DNA from: Arcobacteraceae bacterium
GTDB lineage: Bacteria > Campylobacterota > Campylobacteria > Campylobacterales > Arcobacteraceae
Direction of reading: 5' to 3'
NCBI GenBank assembly: GCA_023229945.1
Contig: JALNYH010000001.1
Coordinates: 62,001-126,000 of the forward strand
DNA: 64,000 nucleotides
Shown: one piece after another, positions 1 through 7,538 of the stretch
How the letters are laid out: every line of letters starts with the position of its first letter
Numbering within the stretch: the first letter of the stretch is position 1
Notes under the pieces: model-generated
Database searches by the model: none
Told to the model about the DNA's origin: nothing
Seen by the model: only the letters and a program-made list of their open reading frames with translations
Position numbers and translations under genes: made by a program

Positions 1-2
1 TG

Positions 3-248
3 GTTCAAAACAGTGCGGAGACTTCAACCCAAGAGATGAGCTTTAAAATTAGCAAATCTATAGGAAATAAAGATATAATTGCTATAACTCAAACCTCTTT
101 TTGGAAAAATGAACACAAAAAGATTCCAAAAGAGGTATTTGAACACAATGAAGTTAAAAGTAAAGCCAACTGTAAAGCTTGTCATAGTGATATTGAGAAA
201 GGATTAATTGAAGATGATAAAATCAAAAATATTAACGCTTTTTTGTAG
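3..248 (+). CDS. Diheme cytochrome c (DHC-like), C-terminal part, 5' end outside window
   Basis: The reading frame is open from base 3, so this is the C-terminal end of a gene that begins before the window. The tail has the pattern WKNEHKKIP followed by a CKACH haem-binding motif and a final acidic stretch, the arrangement seen at the end of the DHC diheme cytochrome c family. Such proteins are periplasmic electron carriers, often near membrane cytochrome b genes. The start-like ATG at 36 is internal to the frame and probably not a real start. Its last 35 bases overlap the next gene, suggesting co-transcription with the Spy-like protein and the two-component system that follow. Family assignment rests on a short fragment. 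Confidence 0.7.
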   Translation, partial: VQNSAETSTQEMSFKISKSIGNKDIIAITQTSFWKNEHKKIPKEVFEHNEVKSKANCKACHSDIEKGLIEDDKIKNINAFL

Positions 249-621
249 TCTTTTTTTAATATCTCAGCTATACGCCGATAAAGAGTATAAAACTACAAAT
301 TCGACCAATACTCATATTTATCGAAGTTTAGATTATCTTAATCTAAATAGTATTCAAGAAGCAAAAATCAAAGAAATATTAGTTTCTTATAAAAAAGATT
401 TCTCACAATACTACAAGAAAAAGTATAAAACACAAAAAAAGTTACAAGAGATTATCTCCGATACATATTTTGATGAAAAAAAGTATAAACATGTATCTCA
501 GGAGTTATATGAAGATATGATAGAGCTTGAAGCAAAGGTTTTTAAAGATATTCATTATATTTTAAATCCTTTACAACGAAAGCAATTTTCAAATCATTTA
601 CAGGAGTGGTTACTTGAATAA
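214..621 (+). CDS. Spy/CpxP-like periplasmic protein
   Basis: A 135-residue exported protein. The N-terminus is a clear signal peptide (KSKILTLFCSLFLISQLYA, cleavage after about residue 22). The mature part is highly charged and helical, with an LNLNSIQEAKIKEIL segment and a LNPLQRKQFSNHL segment. These resemble the paired LTxxQ-type motifs of Spy/CpxP periplasmic chaperone-like proteins, which often act as stress or metal accessory factors for an adjacent kinase. An in-frame TTG at 208 is an alternative start; ATG 214 was preferred because AAAGGA at 198-203 lies 10 bases upstream of it. It overlaps the response regulator gene by 8 bases, so one transcript with the sensor system is likely. 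The family call is by pattern, not by close identity. Confidence 0.6.
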   Translation: MIKSKILTLFCSLFLISQLYADKEYKTTNSTNTHIYRSLDYLNLNSIQEAKIKEILVSYKKDFSQYYKKKYKTQKKLQEIISDTYFDEKKYKHVSQELYEDMIELEAKVFKDIHYILNPLQRKQFSNHLQEWLLE

Positions 622-1279
622 AGAAGTTTTACTTATTGAAGATGATATGGAGATACAAGAGCTTATTAAAGACTATCTAAAAGATTACGGTTTTGTATGC
701 AAATCTGTATCAAATGCAAAAGAAGCATTAAGTGAAGTCAAGACTGCTTCTTATGATATTGTAATATTAGATTTGATGCTACCTGACATGGACGGTTTTG
801 ATTTATTGAGGAAAATAAAAGAAATTACAGACACTCCTATTATCATATCATCAGCAAGAGGTGATATAGGAAATAAAATATATGGTTTTGAATTGGGTGT
901 GGATGATTATTTGGCAAAACCTTATGAGCCAAGAGAATTGGTACTTAGGATTGAGAATATACTACGCAAAAATAAAAATCATGATTTAATAACTACAAAA
1001 GATTTTAAGATAAATAAAAAAACAAGAGAAGTTTATCTTGATGATTACCCTATAGATTTTACTAAAGTTGAATTTGATATATTTGTTTTTTTGGTAGAAA
1101 ATACAAATAGTATAATTTCTAGAGAACAAATTATAAATGTCGCTTCATTGGATACGAATACCAAAAATAGAACAATAGATATGCATATATCAAATATTAG
1201 GTATAAAATTGATGATGATTCTAAAAACCCCAAATATATAAAATCTGTTTGGGGTATTGGCTATAAGTTTATAGGTTGA
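614..1279 (+). CDS. OmpR-family response regulator (ArsR-like of ArsRS)
   Basis: A 221-residue DNA-binding response regulator. The receiver domain (about residues 1-115) has the acidic pair EDD near the start, the phospho-acceptor Asp near residue 52 in VILDLMLPDMDGF, and the conserved Lys in YLAKPYEPREL. The C-terminal half is an OmpR/PhoB winged helix ending in SVWGIGYKF. The start is TTG at 614 with GGAG at 603-606 upstream, and it overlaps the preceding stop by 8 bases. The partner kinase begins 3 bases after its stop. In this phylum the kinase type next door is ArsS-like, so this regulator is probably of the ArsR acid/metabolism-sensing type; the target genes cannot be read from the sequence. 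Confidence 0.9.
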   Translation: MNKEVLLIEDDMEIQELIKDYLKDYGFVCKSVSNAKEALSEVKTASYDIVILDLMLPDMDGFDLLRKIKEITDTPIIISSARGDIGNKIYGFELGVDDYLAKPYEPRELVLRIENILRKNKNHDLITTKDFKINKKTREVYLDDYPIDFTKVEFDIFVFLVENTNSIISREQIINVASLDTNTKNRTIDMHISNIRYKIDDDSKNPKYIKSVWGIGYKFIG

Positions 1280-1282
1280 ATT

Positions 1283-2479
1283 ATGAGTATCACTAGGAAA
1301 ATATCTTTTTTATTTATAGCAAGTTTTATTATCATGACCATCATAGGTGTATGGATAGATAGTATAAACTCCAAGCGAATAGATGACTTAATAAAAGATA
1401 AATATCTAAAAACATTAAATGAAATTTTATTAAATATAGATAATCAAGATAAAATACAATACATAATTGATAAGAATGATTTATCAGAGTATGACTTAGC
1501 AAATACTAAAAGTCTTGAAAGACTATATTATAAAGAATATACTTTTGGATATATTGCTATCAATAAAGAGATGTTTGAAGATGAATTTATCATAGAACTT
1601 ACCTATTTAGATGATAAATATATATTAAAAACACCAGATGAACAAAACATTAAAGATAAAATGATTTTAAATTTCTTAATCATATTGGATATTATAGTTC
1701 TTATAGCAATATTTCTGTATATATTTAAACTTTTAAATCCATTAAAAGTGATGACAAAAGATATCAAAGAATTCTCTAGTGGGAATTTGAATACTAGAAT
1801 AAATGTAAAATCAAATGACGAAATAGGTACTTTGGCAAAAACATTTAATTCCATGGCAGATTCTTTGGTAACTTTAATAAAGACAAGAGAAGAATTGTTG
1901 AGAGATATTGGGCACGAATTAAGGACACCTATTACCAAAGGTCAATTTTTAATTGAAAAAGTACAAGACACATCACAAAAAGAGTCTTTAAAAGGTATTT
2001 TTAAAGAATTGAATTTATTGACAAGCCAACTGATAGAGCTTGAAAAGTTAAATTCTGATAAATTGACAATTTCTGAGTTTAGTATGGAAAGCTTGATAGT
2101 AGAATCATTACGAAAAACTCATATCCCAGATGAGTCAAAAATTGTTATTAATATTTTAGATAATTTTAAAATACGAGGAGATATATATTATTTATCCATG
2201 GCAATCAAGAATTTAATTGATAATGCATTGAAGTATTCTGTCCAGTTCCCAATAGAAATAGTTGCCATTGAAAATAAGCTTATCATAAAAAACATAGGCA
2301 GCCAGTTATCTAAAGATTTTGAATATTATTTAAAACCTTTTACGAGAGACTCCAACAAAAAAGAGGGTTTTGGATTGGGATTAAGTATAGTTAATAAGAT
2401 AATTCTTAAACACAAATTCTTATTTAAATATAGTTATATTGATACTTATAATATTTTTGAAATAATATTTGATGATTGA
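1283..2479 (+). CDS. Membrane sensor histidine kinase (ArsS-like)
   Basis: A 398-residue kinase with an N-terminal membrane helix (about residues 7-24), a periplasmic sensor region of about 100 residues, a second helix (about 127-147) and a HAMP linker containing SNDEIGTLAKTFNSMADSL. The phospho-acceptor His lies near residue 211 in DIGHELRTPITKG. The ATP-binding end has the N-box LIDNALKYS and the G-box GFGLGLSIVNKII. The GHELRTPITKG version of the H-box is typical of ArsS kinases in Helicobacter and its relatives. It follows the response regulator by 3 bases. The exported protein upstream may feed the signal, by analogy with CpxP. The gene is convergent with the next system, only 8 bases apart. 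Confidence 0.88.
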   Translation: MSITRKISFLFIASFIIMTIIGVWIDSINSKRIDDLIKDKYLKTLNEILLNIDNQDKIQYIIDKNDLSEYDLANTKSLERLYYKEYTFGYIAINKEMFEDEFIIELTYLDDKYILKTPDEQNIKDKMILNFLIILDIIVLIAIFLYIFKLLNPLKVMTKDIKEFSSGNLNTRINVKSNDEIGTLAKTFNSMADSLVTLIKTREELLRDIGHELRTPITKGQFLIEKVQDTSQKESLKGIFKELNLLTSQLIELEKLNSDKLTISEFSMESLIVESLRKTHIPDESKIVINILDNFKIRGDIYYLSMAIKNLIDNALKYSVQFPIEIVAIENKLIIKNIGSQLSKDFEYYLKPFTRDSNKKEGFGLGLSIVNKIILKHKFLFKYSYIDTYNIFEIIFDD

Positions 2480-2487
2480 TTTGATAG

Positions 2488-3870
2488 TTAATTTAAATCA
2501 ATTATAAATACCGTCTTGCTCTTTAATTCACTCTCTACAGCTATATCAAGACTATGTATATCTAAAATAGTTTTTACGATAGAAAGCCCAAGTCCATTGC
2601 CACTAGAATTGCTTCTGGCTTTATCTACCCTATAAAATCTATCAAATATTTTGTTTATTTCATCTTTTTCTATACCTATACCAAAGTCTTCTACGATAAG
2701 CCTATCAGCTCGTAAGTATACATTGACTTTACTGTTATTATCTGAGTATTTTATGGCATTATCAATAAGATTTAATATAGCTATTTTAAGTAATGTATGG
2801 TTACCTTGTATGGTTACTGCTTGTTTTTCAATAAGATGTAAAGATATATTCTTTTTTGATGCTAGACCTTGCTTTTCAAAAACTGCTTCTTCTACTATCT
2901 CATCTATATAAATATCTTCAAACTCATCTTTTATCTCTTCGAGGTGATTTGTAGATAAAAAAAGTATTTTTTCAATAGTATCTTGCAAAGTATCAACCTC
3001 AGAATGAACAATATTTAATATCTTTATATATTCATCTTGTGTTCTTGTTTTACGAAGACCTAGCTCAACTTCACCTTTTATCACTGTCAGTGGAGTTTTT
3101 AGCTCATGAGAAGCATTTTGTCCGAACTCTTTTACATTTTTATATGAGGTTTGAAGATTGTCTATGAGTTTATTGAATGTATCTATCAGCTCATCTATTT
3201 CATTGGCTACATTAGTCTTTTGTATTTGATATTTTTGCCCATCTATCTTTATGTTTCTAACTTCATTCAAAACAAGTTTTGTTTCATTTAGTGATTTTGA
3301 AATGATAAAATAAACAACCCACAGTATTATCCCAAGTAGTGTACTAAAACCAACCCACAAAGCTATTTCCATATTTTTGATATATGCACTATGTTTTTCA
3401 AATGGTATTGAACACTGTATGACTATAGCATAATCTCCTTTTTGCTTCACCACCAAATACGCAGATTTGATTTTTTGTTTTGTAAGTTTCTGATTTGTCT
3501 GAGTAGTATAATAAATCTCATTTTCACTTAAGCTAGAAAGTTCTATATCAAAGCTCAAGCTATTGTTTTTCAAGTCTTTTGACTTTTCTAAAATCTCTAT
3601 TTTATTACTATCAATCTTGGCTACTTGAGTATAAAGTATCTCTATATCAAATTCTTTTTTGACATCTTCTAGTTCATCACCATAAAGCCTATTATCTTCG
3701 TACTCGTATCTCAAATCTTTGATTGCTGTTGCTAGTACCGATTCTATAGATTTTGTATGGTTTTGTTTTAAAGAGTCTATAAAAAGCCATCCAAATATAT
3801 AAAATACAATAAATAAAAATACCAAAAGCCCACTCAGCAATCTAAATTTTAAATTCTTAAATATTTTCAT
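2488..3870 (-). CDS. Membrane sensor histidine kinase of second two-component system
   Basis: A 460-residue kinase with a membrane helix at about residues 11-31, a periplasmic domain of about 130 residues, a second helix near 167-190, a HAMP-like linker and a dimerisation domain with NASHELKTPLTVIKGE. The catalytic domain carries LIDNAIKYSDNNSKV and GNGLGLSIVKTILDIH. ATG at 3870 was chosen over an in-frame GTG three bases earlier because AAGG lies 6 bases upstream of the ATG. It overlaps the end of its response regulator gene by 14 bases, so the two are translationally coupled. The overall architecture is that of CusS/QseC-type kinases. The signal is unknown. Confidence 0.88.
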   Translation of the reverse strand: MKIFKNLKFRLLSGLLVFLFIVFYIFGWLFIDSLKQNHTKSIESVLATAIKDLRYEYEDNRLYGDELEDVKKEFDIEILYTQVAKIDSNKIEILEKSKDLKNNSLSFDIELSSLSENEIYYTTQTNQKLTKQKIKSAYLVVKQKGDYAIVIQCSIPFEKHSAYIKNMEIALWVGFSTLLGIILWVVYFIISKSLNETKLVLNEVRNIKIDGQKYQIQKTNVANEIDELIDTFNKLIDNLQTSYKNVKEFGQNASHELKTPLTVIKGEVELGLRKTRTQDEYIKILNIVHSEVDTLQDTIEKILFLSTNHLEEIKDEFEDIYIDEIVEEAVFEKQGLASKKNISLHLIEKQAVTIQGNHTLLKIAILNLIDNAIKYSDNNSKVNVYLRADRLIVEDFGIGIEKDEINKIFDRFYRVDKARSNSSGNGLGLSIVKTILDIHSLDIAVESELKSKTVFIIDLN

Positions 3871-4531
3871 CACTAACCTTAAATCCTAAATTACGATAAG
3901 TTTTGATGATTTTTAAATCATAATTTTTATCTATTTTATTTCTTAGCCTATAAATATAAACATTTAAAACATTACTGTTTGCTTCATCATTAAGGGTTTG
4001 AATACTATTTTTTAATGTTTCTTCACTTATTATTACATTCTGATTTCGCATAAGATATTCAAAAATTCCGTATTCTTTTGCAGTTAGATTTATTTTATCT
4101 CCTGCTCTATTGACAGTTTTTGTGGTAAGATTTAGTTCCAAATCCGCCACTTTTAAGATATTGTCTATTTGATTTTTTTTGCGAAGTTGTACTTTTATCC
4201 TAGCTAGAAGTTCATCAAAACTAAAAGGCTTAGTAAGATAATCATCAGCCCCTAGATTCAAAAAAGCTACCTTATCTTCTATCGCACTTTTGGCACTTAG
4301 CATTATTATGGGAGTAGGTATTTTGTTGGCTCTTAAGTGTTTGCATATTACATAGCCATCTTTGGATGGAAGCATAATATCCAGTATAATCAAATCATAT
4401 TCATTTACACTAGCAAGATATATACCCTCTTCCCCGTCATGACTTACATCGACATAGTAGTACTCTTCTTCAAGCCCCTTTTTCAGAAAAGAGGCTATTT
4501 TTATATCATCTTCCACAAGTAAAAACTTCAT
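3857..4531 (-). CDS. OmpR-family response regulator of second two-component system
   Basis: A 224-residue regulator. The receiver domain begins KFLLVEDDIKIASFLKKGL and carries the phospho-acceptor Asp in LIILDIMLPSKDGYV and the Lys in YLTKPFSFDEL. The winged-helix output domain ends with IIKTYRNLGFKV. The start is ATG at 4531. An in-frame TTG 15 bases upstream would give five more residues, but GGGAGAGG covers those codons and is itself the ribosome binding site for the ATG. The regulator gene comes first in transcription and its end overlaps the kinase start. The combination resembles CusR/QseB-like systems; nothing in the nearby sequence fixes the regulon. Confidence 0.9.
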   Translation of the reverse strand: MKFLLVEDDIKIASFLKKGLEEEYYYVDVSHDGEEGIYLASVNEYDLIILDIMLPSKDGYVICKHLRANKIPTPIIMLSAKSAIEDKVAFLNLGADDYLTKPFSFDELLARIKVQLRKKNQIDNILKVADLELNLTTKTVNRAGDKINLTAKEYGIFEYLMRNQNVIISEETLKNSIQTLNDEANSNVLNVYIYRLRNKIDKNYDLKIIKTYRNLGFKVSDENI

Positions 4532-4595
4532 ATATACCTCTCCCAAAAACTATTTCTATAATTATCCCACAGTTTTATGAAATGAGTATGAAACT

Positions 4596-4928
4596 TTATT
4601 TTATATAGTTTTTAATATTATATTTAACATAATACTCATCTATAGCTTCTCTTAGAAATTTTTCATCTAAATTTGTTTTCTCTTTGACACCGAATCTATC
4701 TAAAAAACCTCTTGGCATTATTGAATTCTCTATCTGTGGATTTTTTAAGAATTCAATCATAACATTTTTTATATTTGTTTCACTACTATATTTTAATGTG
4801 TATCTTTGCATAAATACAAAAAGTTGTTGATTTGCAATATGACACCCCAAACAATTTGTTTCAAAAGTACTGTTTCCATTGGAAAATGTGACTATCGTGG
4901 AAAATATCAATATTCTAAAGTAACGCAT
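4596..4928 (-). CDS. Small exported monohaem c-type cytochrome-like protein
   Basis: A 110-residue protein with a short N-terminal hydrophobic stretch (YFRILIFSTIVTF) and a single haem c attachment motif CLGCH at about residues 26-30. A likely distal Met ligand lies in the SIMPRGF segment around residue 71. Spacing and size are consistent with a class I cytochrome c domain of the periplasm. The gene overlaps the 3' end of the upstream kinase gene by 22 bases, so it is the third gene of that operon. A cytochrome co-transcribed with a sensor kinase suggests redox sensing, or that the system controls its own electron carrier; that is inference. The signal peptide is weak and may work as an anchor. 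Confidence 0.7.
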   Translation of the reverse strand: MRYFRILIFSTIVTFSNGNSTFETNCLGCHIANQQLFVFMQRYTLKYSSETNIKNVMIEFLKNPQIENSIMPRGFLDRFGVKEKTNLDEKFLREAIDEYYVKYNIKNYIK

Positions 4929-6070
4929 GTGCCGTAGCCTATTTTAGAATTAATTTTTATCGCTATATTATGCTCTTTTGCTATTGAATACACTATATTA
5001 AGACCTATCCCAAAACCTCCATTTGTAGCATCAAATCTTTGATATCTTTCAAAAGCTTTATCAACTTGTTCTTGACTCATTCCTATCCCCTCATCACATA
5101 TACTAAAACTATTTTGATTTATATTGATAGTTATTTTAGTTTCTTTTTTAGAGTATTTAAAACTATTAGACAGCAAGTTATCAACCATTCGTACTAATTT
5201 CTTATTATCAATATTTAAGACACTTCTATTGCTTTCATTTACAACGACAGATAAACTTTTTGATAAGAACAATAACTTAAAATAATCAACTCTTTGTTTT
5301 ATTAAATCATTTACTATTACATCTTGATTTTCTGATTTTTGTTTATTATCTAAAAGTAAAAATACGAGATCGTCATATATATTGCTCAATGTCAAGGACG
5401 CGGTTTTAATCCTATTTATTTTATTACGCAGTGTAGGTTCTATATTATTTTTTTCGATTAACTCTATGTTATTTAAAATGGTGGAAACTGGAGTATTGAG
5501 TTCATGTGTAGTATCTTTGATAAATCTATCAAGTAAGGATATATTATCTCTTAAAGGTTTTAGGATAAGCTTAACAAGAAATAAGGAAGTCAAAACTACT
5601 AAAACAATTATAAACAATGTACTTAGAAAAACTTTTTTACCTATATCTTGAAATATATTTTTAACTTTTTTAGATACCACTATATATTTAGCACCCAAAT
5701 AATACGGCTCAGATTCATAAATAAAATAAGCCTTGTCGTCATAATAAGATATTTTTTCATGAAAGTTTAGTTCAAAAGGAATTTGCTTCGTAAAAAATAT
5801 ATTCTTTTTGTCAACATCAAATATAGCACTATCAAAATCATCAAATCTAGGATATTCTATCATTTCATTATAATTTGCCTTTTGGTGTAACTTTTTGATT
5901 GATTCAAAAACATCTTTATAATGACTTTTCATCTCTTGAATAAGAGTTGCCTCTAATTGCTCTTTTTGACCATGATAATAAATATAAGCCAAAGACAAAA
6001 TCAAAAAAAGAGTCGATGATAAATAAAGTGATAAAACACTCTTTATAGTTCTTTTTTCCGCATTATACAA
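4907..6070 (-). CDS. Membrane sensor histidine kinase of third two-component system
   Basis: A 387-residue kinase. Helix one is at about residues 11-32 (VLSLYLSSTLFLILSLAYIY), followed by a periplasmic region of about 110 residues and a second helix near 145-167. The H-box is KDTTHELNTPVSTIL, with Asn where most kinases have Lys or Arg, a variant I associate with kinases of Campylobacterota. The catalytic domain has NLLSNSFKYSKKE and GGFGIGLNIVYSIA. The start is TTG at 6070, overlapping the regulator stop by 8 bases. A GGGA run in the regulator gene can serve as ribosome binding site. Its 3' end overlaps the cytochrome gene. CprS-type kinases are the nearest family I can suggest, tentatively. 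Confidence 0.85.
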   Translation of the reverse strand: MYNAEKRTIKSVLSLYLSSTLFLILSLAYIYYHGQKEQLEATLIQEMKSHYKDVFESIKKLHQKANYNEMIEYPRFDDFDSAIFDVDKKNIFFTKQIPFELNFHEKISYYDDKAYFIYESEPYYLGAKYIVVSKKVKNIFQDIGKKVFLSTLFIIVLVVLTSLFLVKLILKPLRDNISLLDRFIKDTTHELNTPVSTILNNIELIEKNNIEPTLRNKINRIKTASLTLSNIYDDLVFLLLDNKQKSENQDVIVNDLIKQRVDYFKLLFLSKSLSVVVNESNRSVLNIDNKKLVRMVDNLLSNSFKYSKKETKITININQNSFSICDEGIGMSQEQVDKAFERYQRFDATNGGFGIGLNIVYSIAKEHNIAIKINSKIGYGTCVTLEY

Positions 6071-6719
6071 GTTTATATCCCACTTTCTTAATACTTACTA
6101 TTTTGTCTTTACCGATAATACTTCTTAGATTTTTGATATATGTTCTTAAGCTCATATCGCTATGTACCTCATTAAAACTCCACACATTCTCAAAAATAGT
6201 ATCAAACATAACACATTGATTCCGATTTTTAATAAGAAGCTTTAATAATTCACTCTCTTTATGATTTAAAATTGTCTTTGCTTCATTAATGATAAGTTCA
6301 TTTGTATTTATATTAAAAGCTATATCTTCATACAAAGATAATAATTCTTGATTGGTTTTATACTCTCTTTTCATAATAGCTTTTATTCTAAATAATAATT
6401 CTTTTAAAGCAAAAGGTTTTTTAAGATAGTCATCCGCACCTACTTCGTACCCTCTGGCTAAATCATCGATAGTATTTCTTGAAGTTGTAAAAATAGCAGG
6501 GGTCTTTATGTTAGTATCTCTCAAACTTTTCAGCAATTCAAACCCGTTCATACCGTCAAGATTGACATCAAATATAAGTAAATCAAAATTTTCGTGATAC
6601 AATTTATCTAATGCTTCTTCCGAGTCATAAACATAAACTACACTAAATCCTTCTTCTTGAAGAAACTCAACTATAGTTTCCGATAAATTTACATCATCTT
6701 CAAGATATAATATTTTCAC
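6063..6719 (-). CDS. OmpR-family response regulator of third two-component system
   Basis: A 218-residue regulator beginning MKILYLEDDVNLSETIVEFL. The phospho-acceptor Asp is in LLIFDVNLDGMNGFELL, where the usual LMLP after the Asp is replaced by VNLDG. The conserved Lys is in YLKKPFALKEL. The winged-helix domain ends with SIKKVGYKLV. It is the first gene of an apparent three-gene operon, regulator-kinase-cytochrome, with overlaps at both junctions. The DUF1104 gene lies upstream on the same strand, about 320 bases away. The stretch between them is AT-rich and might hold the operon promoter and one doubtful small reading frame. Confidence 0.88.
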   Translation of the reverse strand: MKILYLEDDVNLSETIVEFLQEEGFSVVYVYDSEEALDKLYHENFDLLIFDVNLDGMNGFELLKSLRDTNIKTPAIFTTSRNTIDDLARGYEVGADDYLKKPFALKELLFRIKAIMKREYKTNQELLSLYEDIAFNINTNELIINEAKTILNHKESELLKLLIKNRNQCVMFDTIFENVWSFNEVHSDMSLRTYIKNLRSIIGKDKIVSIKKVGYKLV

Positions 6720-6790
6720 AATAACCTTTTCCTAAAAACTCAACCAAACTAAATATGATTAATTGTATCCAAAAAGTATCTAAAGTTTTA

Positions 6791-6964
6791 TTAATACTTA
6801 TTAGTAACACCATATAACGAAAATGTAAGATTATCTACCTTAAGCCGTAATAACAACTCTTGTTCTTTGATTTGAGAATAACAATTAAATGCTAATAGAG
6901 AAATCATAAAAAACACAACCAGTACAAGAAAATTAATATTTAAAATAAAATCCCTAGAAATCAT
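6791..6964 (-). CDS. Possible small membrane protein (doubtful)
   Basis: A 57-residue frame between the third regulator and the DUF1104 gene. From ATG 6964 it would encode one hydrophobic helix (ILNINFLVLVVFFMISLLAF) followed by a short polar tail. Upstream of the ATG there is only a GGA eight bases away, and an in-frame TTG exists at 6982. The composition fits a membrane peptide but could arise by chance in AT-rich intergenic DNA. I recognise no family. Confidence 0.25.
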   Translation of the reverse strand: MISRDFILNINFLVLVVFFMISLLAFNCYSQIKEQELLLRLKVDNLTFSLYGVTNKY

Positions 6965-7043
6965 AAATAATCCAACAAACAATAAATACCGTTTTCTAAA
7001 ATAGTTTTAAATTATTTTAGAAAACTTAATTGGTATATATTAC

Positions 7044-7328
7044 TTATTTTTTACCCTGACCCTTTGAGCCTTTATACATACCGCCACTCCCTGAACCATC
7101 TTTTAATTTTTGTTGTGTTCCGTTATCTGCTACTTGAGAATCTCTATATGCACTTCTTTCTTCAGGCGTTAATGTTTGTATTTTACTTTGCATAGCACTT
7201 CTAAATGATTCTTGTTCTTCTGTGGCAACACTACCTCTTAAAGATCTTAATTCATCTATCGTCATTGAAGAGTAATCAACGGCAAATAAATTACCTACTA
7301 ATACCGCACTTAATACTAACTTTTTCAT
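7044..7328 (-). CDS. DUF1104-like exported protein
   Basis: A 94-residue protein with a signal peptide (MKKLVLSAVLVGNLFA) and a short mature domain containing YSSMTIDELRSLRGSV and a second helical segment with LTPEERSAYRDSQ. This is the form of the DUF1104 family of small periplasmic proteins found in Helicobacter, Campylobacter and relatives. The C-terminus is an unusual low-complexity tail rich in Gly, Ser and Lys (SGSGGMYKGSKGQGKK). AAAGGAG is correctly placed before the ATG. The LTPEE-type segment is also reminiscent of Spy-like metal/stress proteins, so a role as an accessory factor for the regulator downstream is possible but unproven. Confidence 0.7.
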   Translation of the reverse strand: MKKLVLSAVLVGNLFAVDYSSMTIDELRSLRGSVATEEQESFRSAMQSKIQTLTPEERSAYRDSQVADNGTQQKLKDGSGSGGMYKGSKGQGKK

Positions 7329-7538
7329 TTTATCTCCTTTTTGTTTTATTAAAAGAATTATAAAAGAAAATCGTGAAATAATTGTGAATTTATAAAACGG
7401 CTGAAAGCTAATAAGACATAAATTTCAACCGAATATTTGTTTAGTTATTTTTCATATCTTCATTTATTGCTTAAATTCTTAAGATTTATAAAATATCTCT
7501 CAAAATACAAAAGAGATTATAATTTAAGCTTTTGATTG

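Noticed and set aside
1603..1938. 111-codon minus-strand frame inside the ArsS-like kinase
   Set aside because: It is antisense to an intact kinase gene and has no recognisable protein features.
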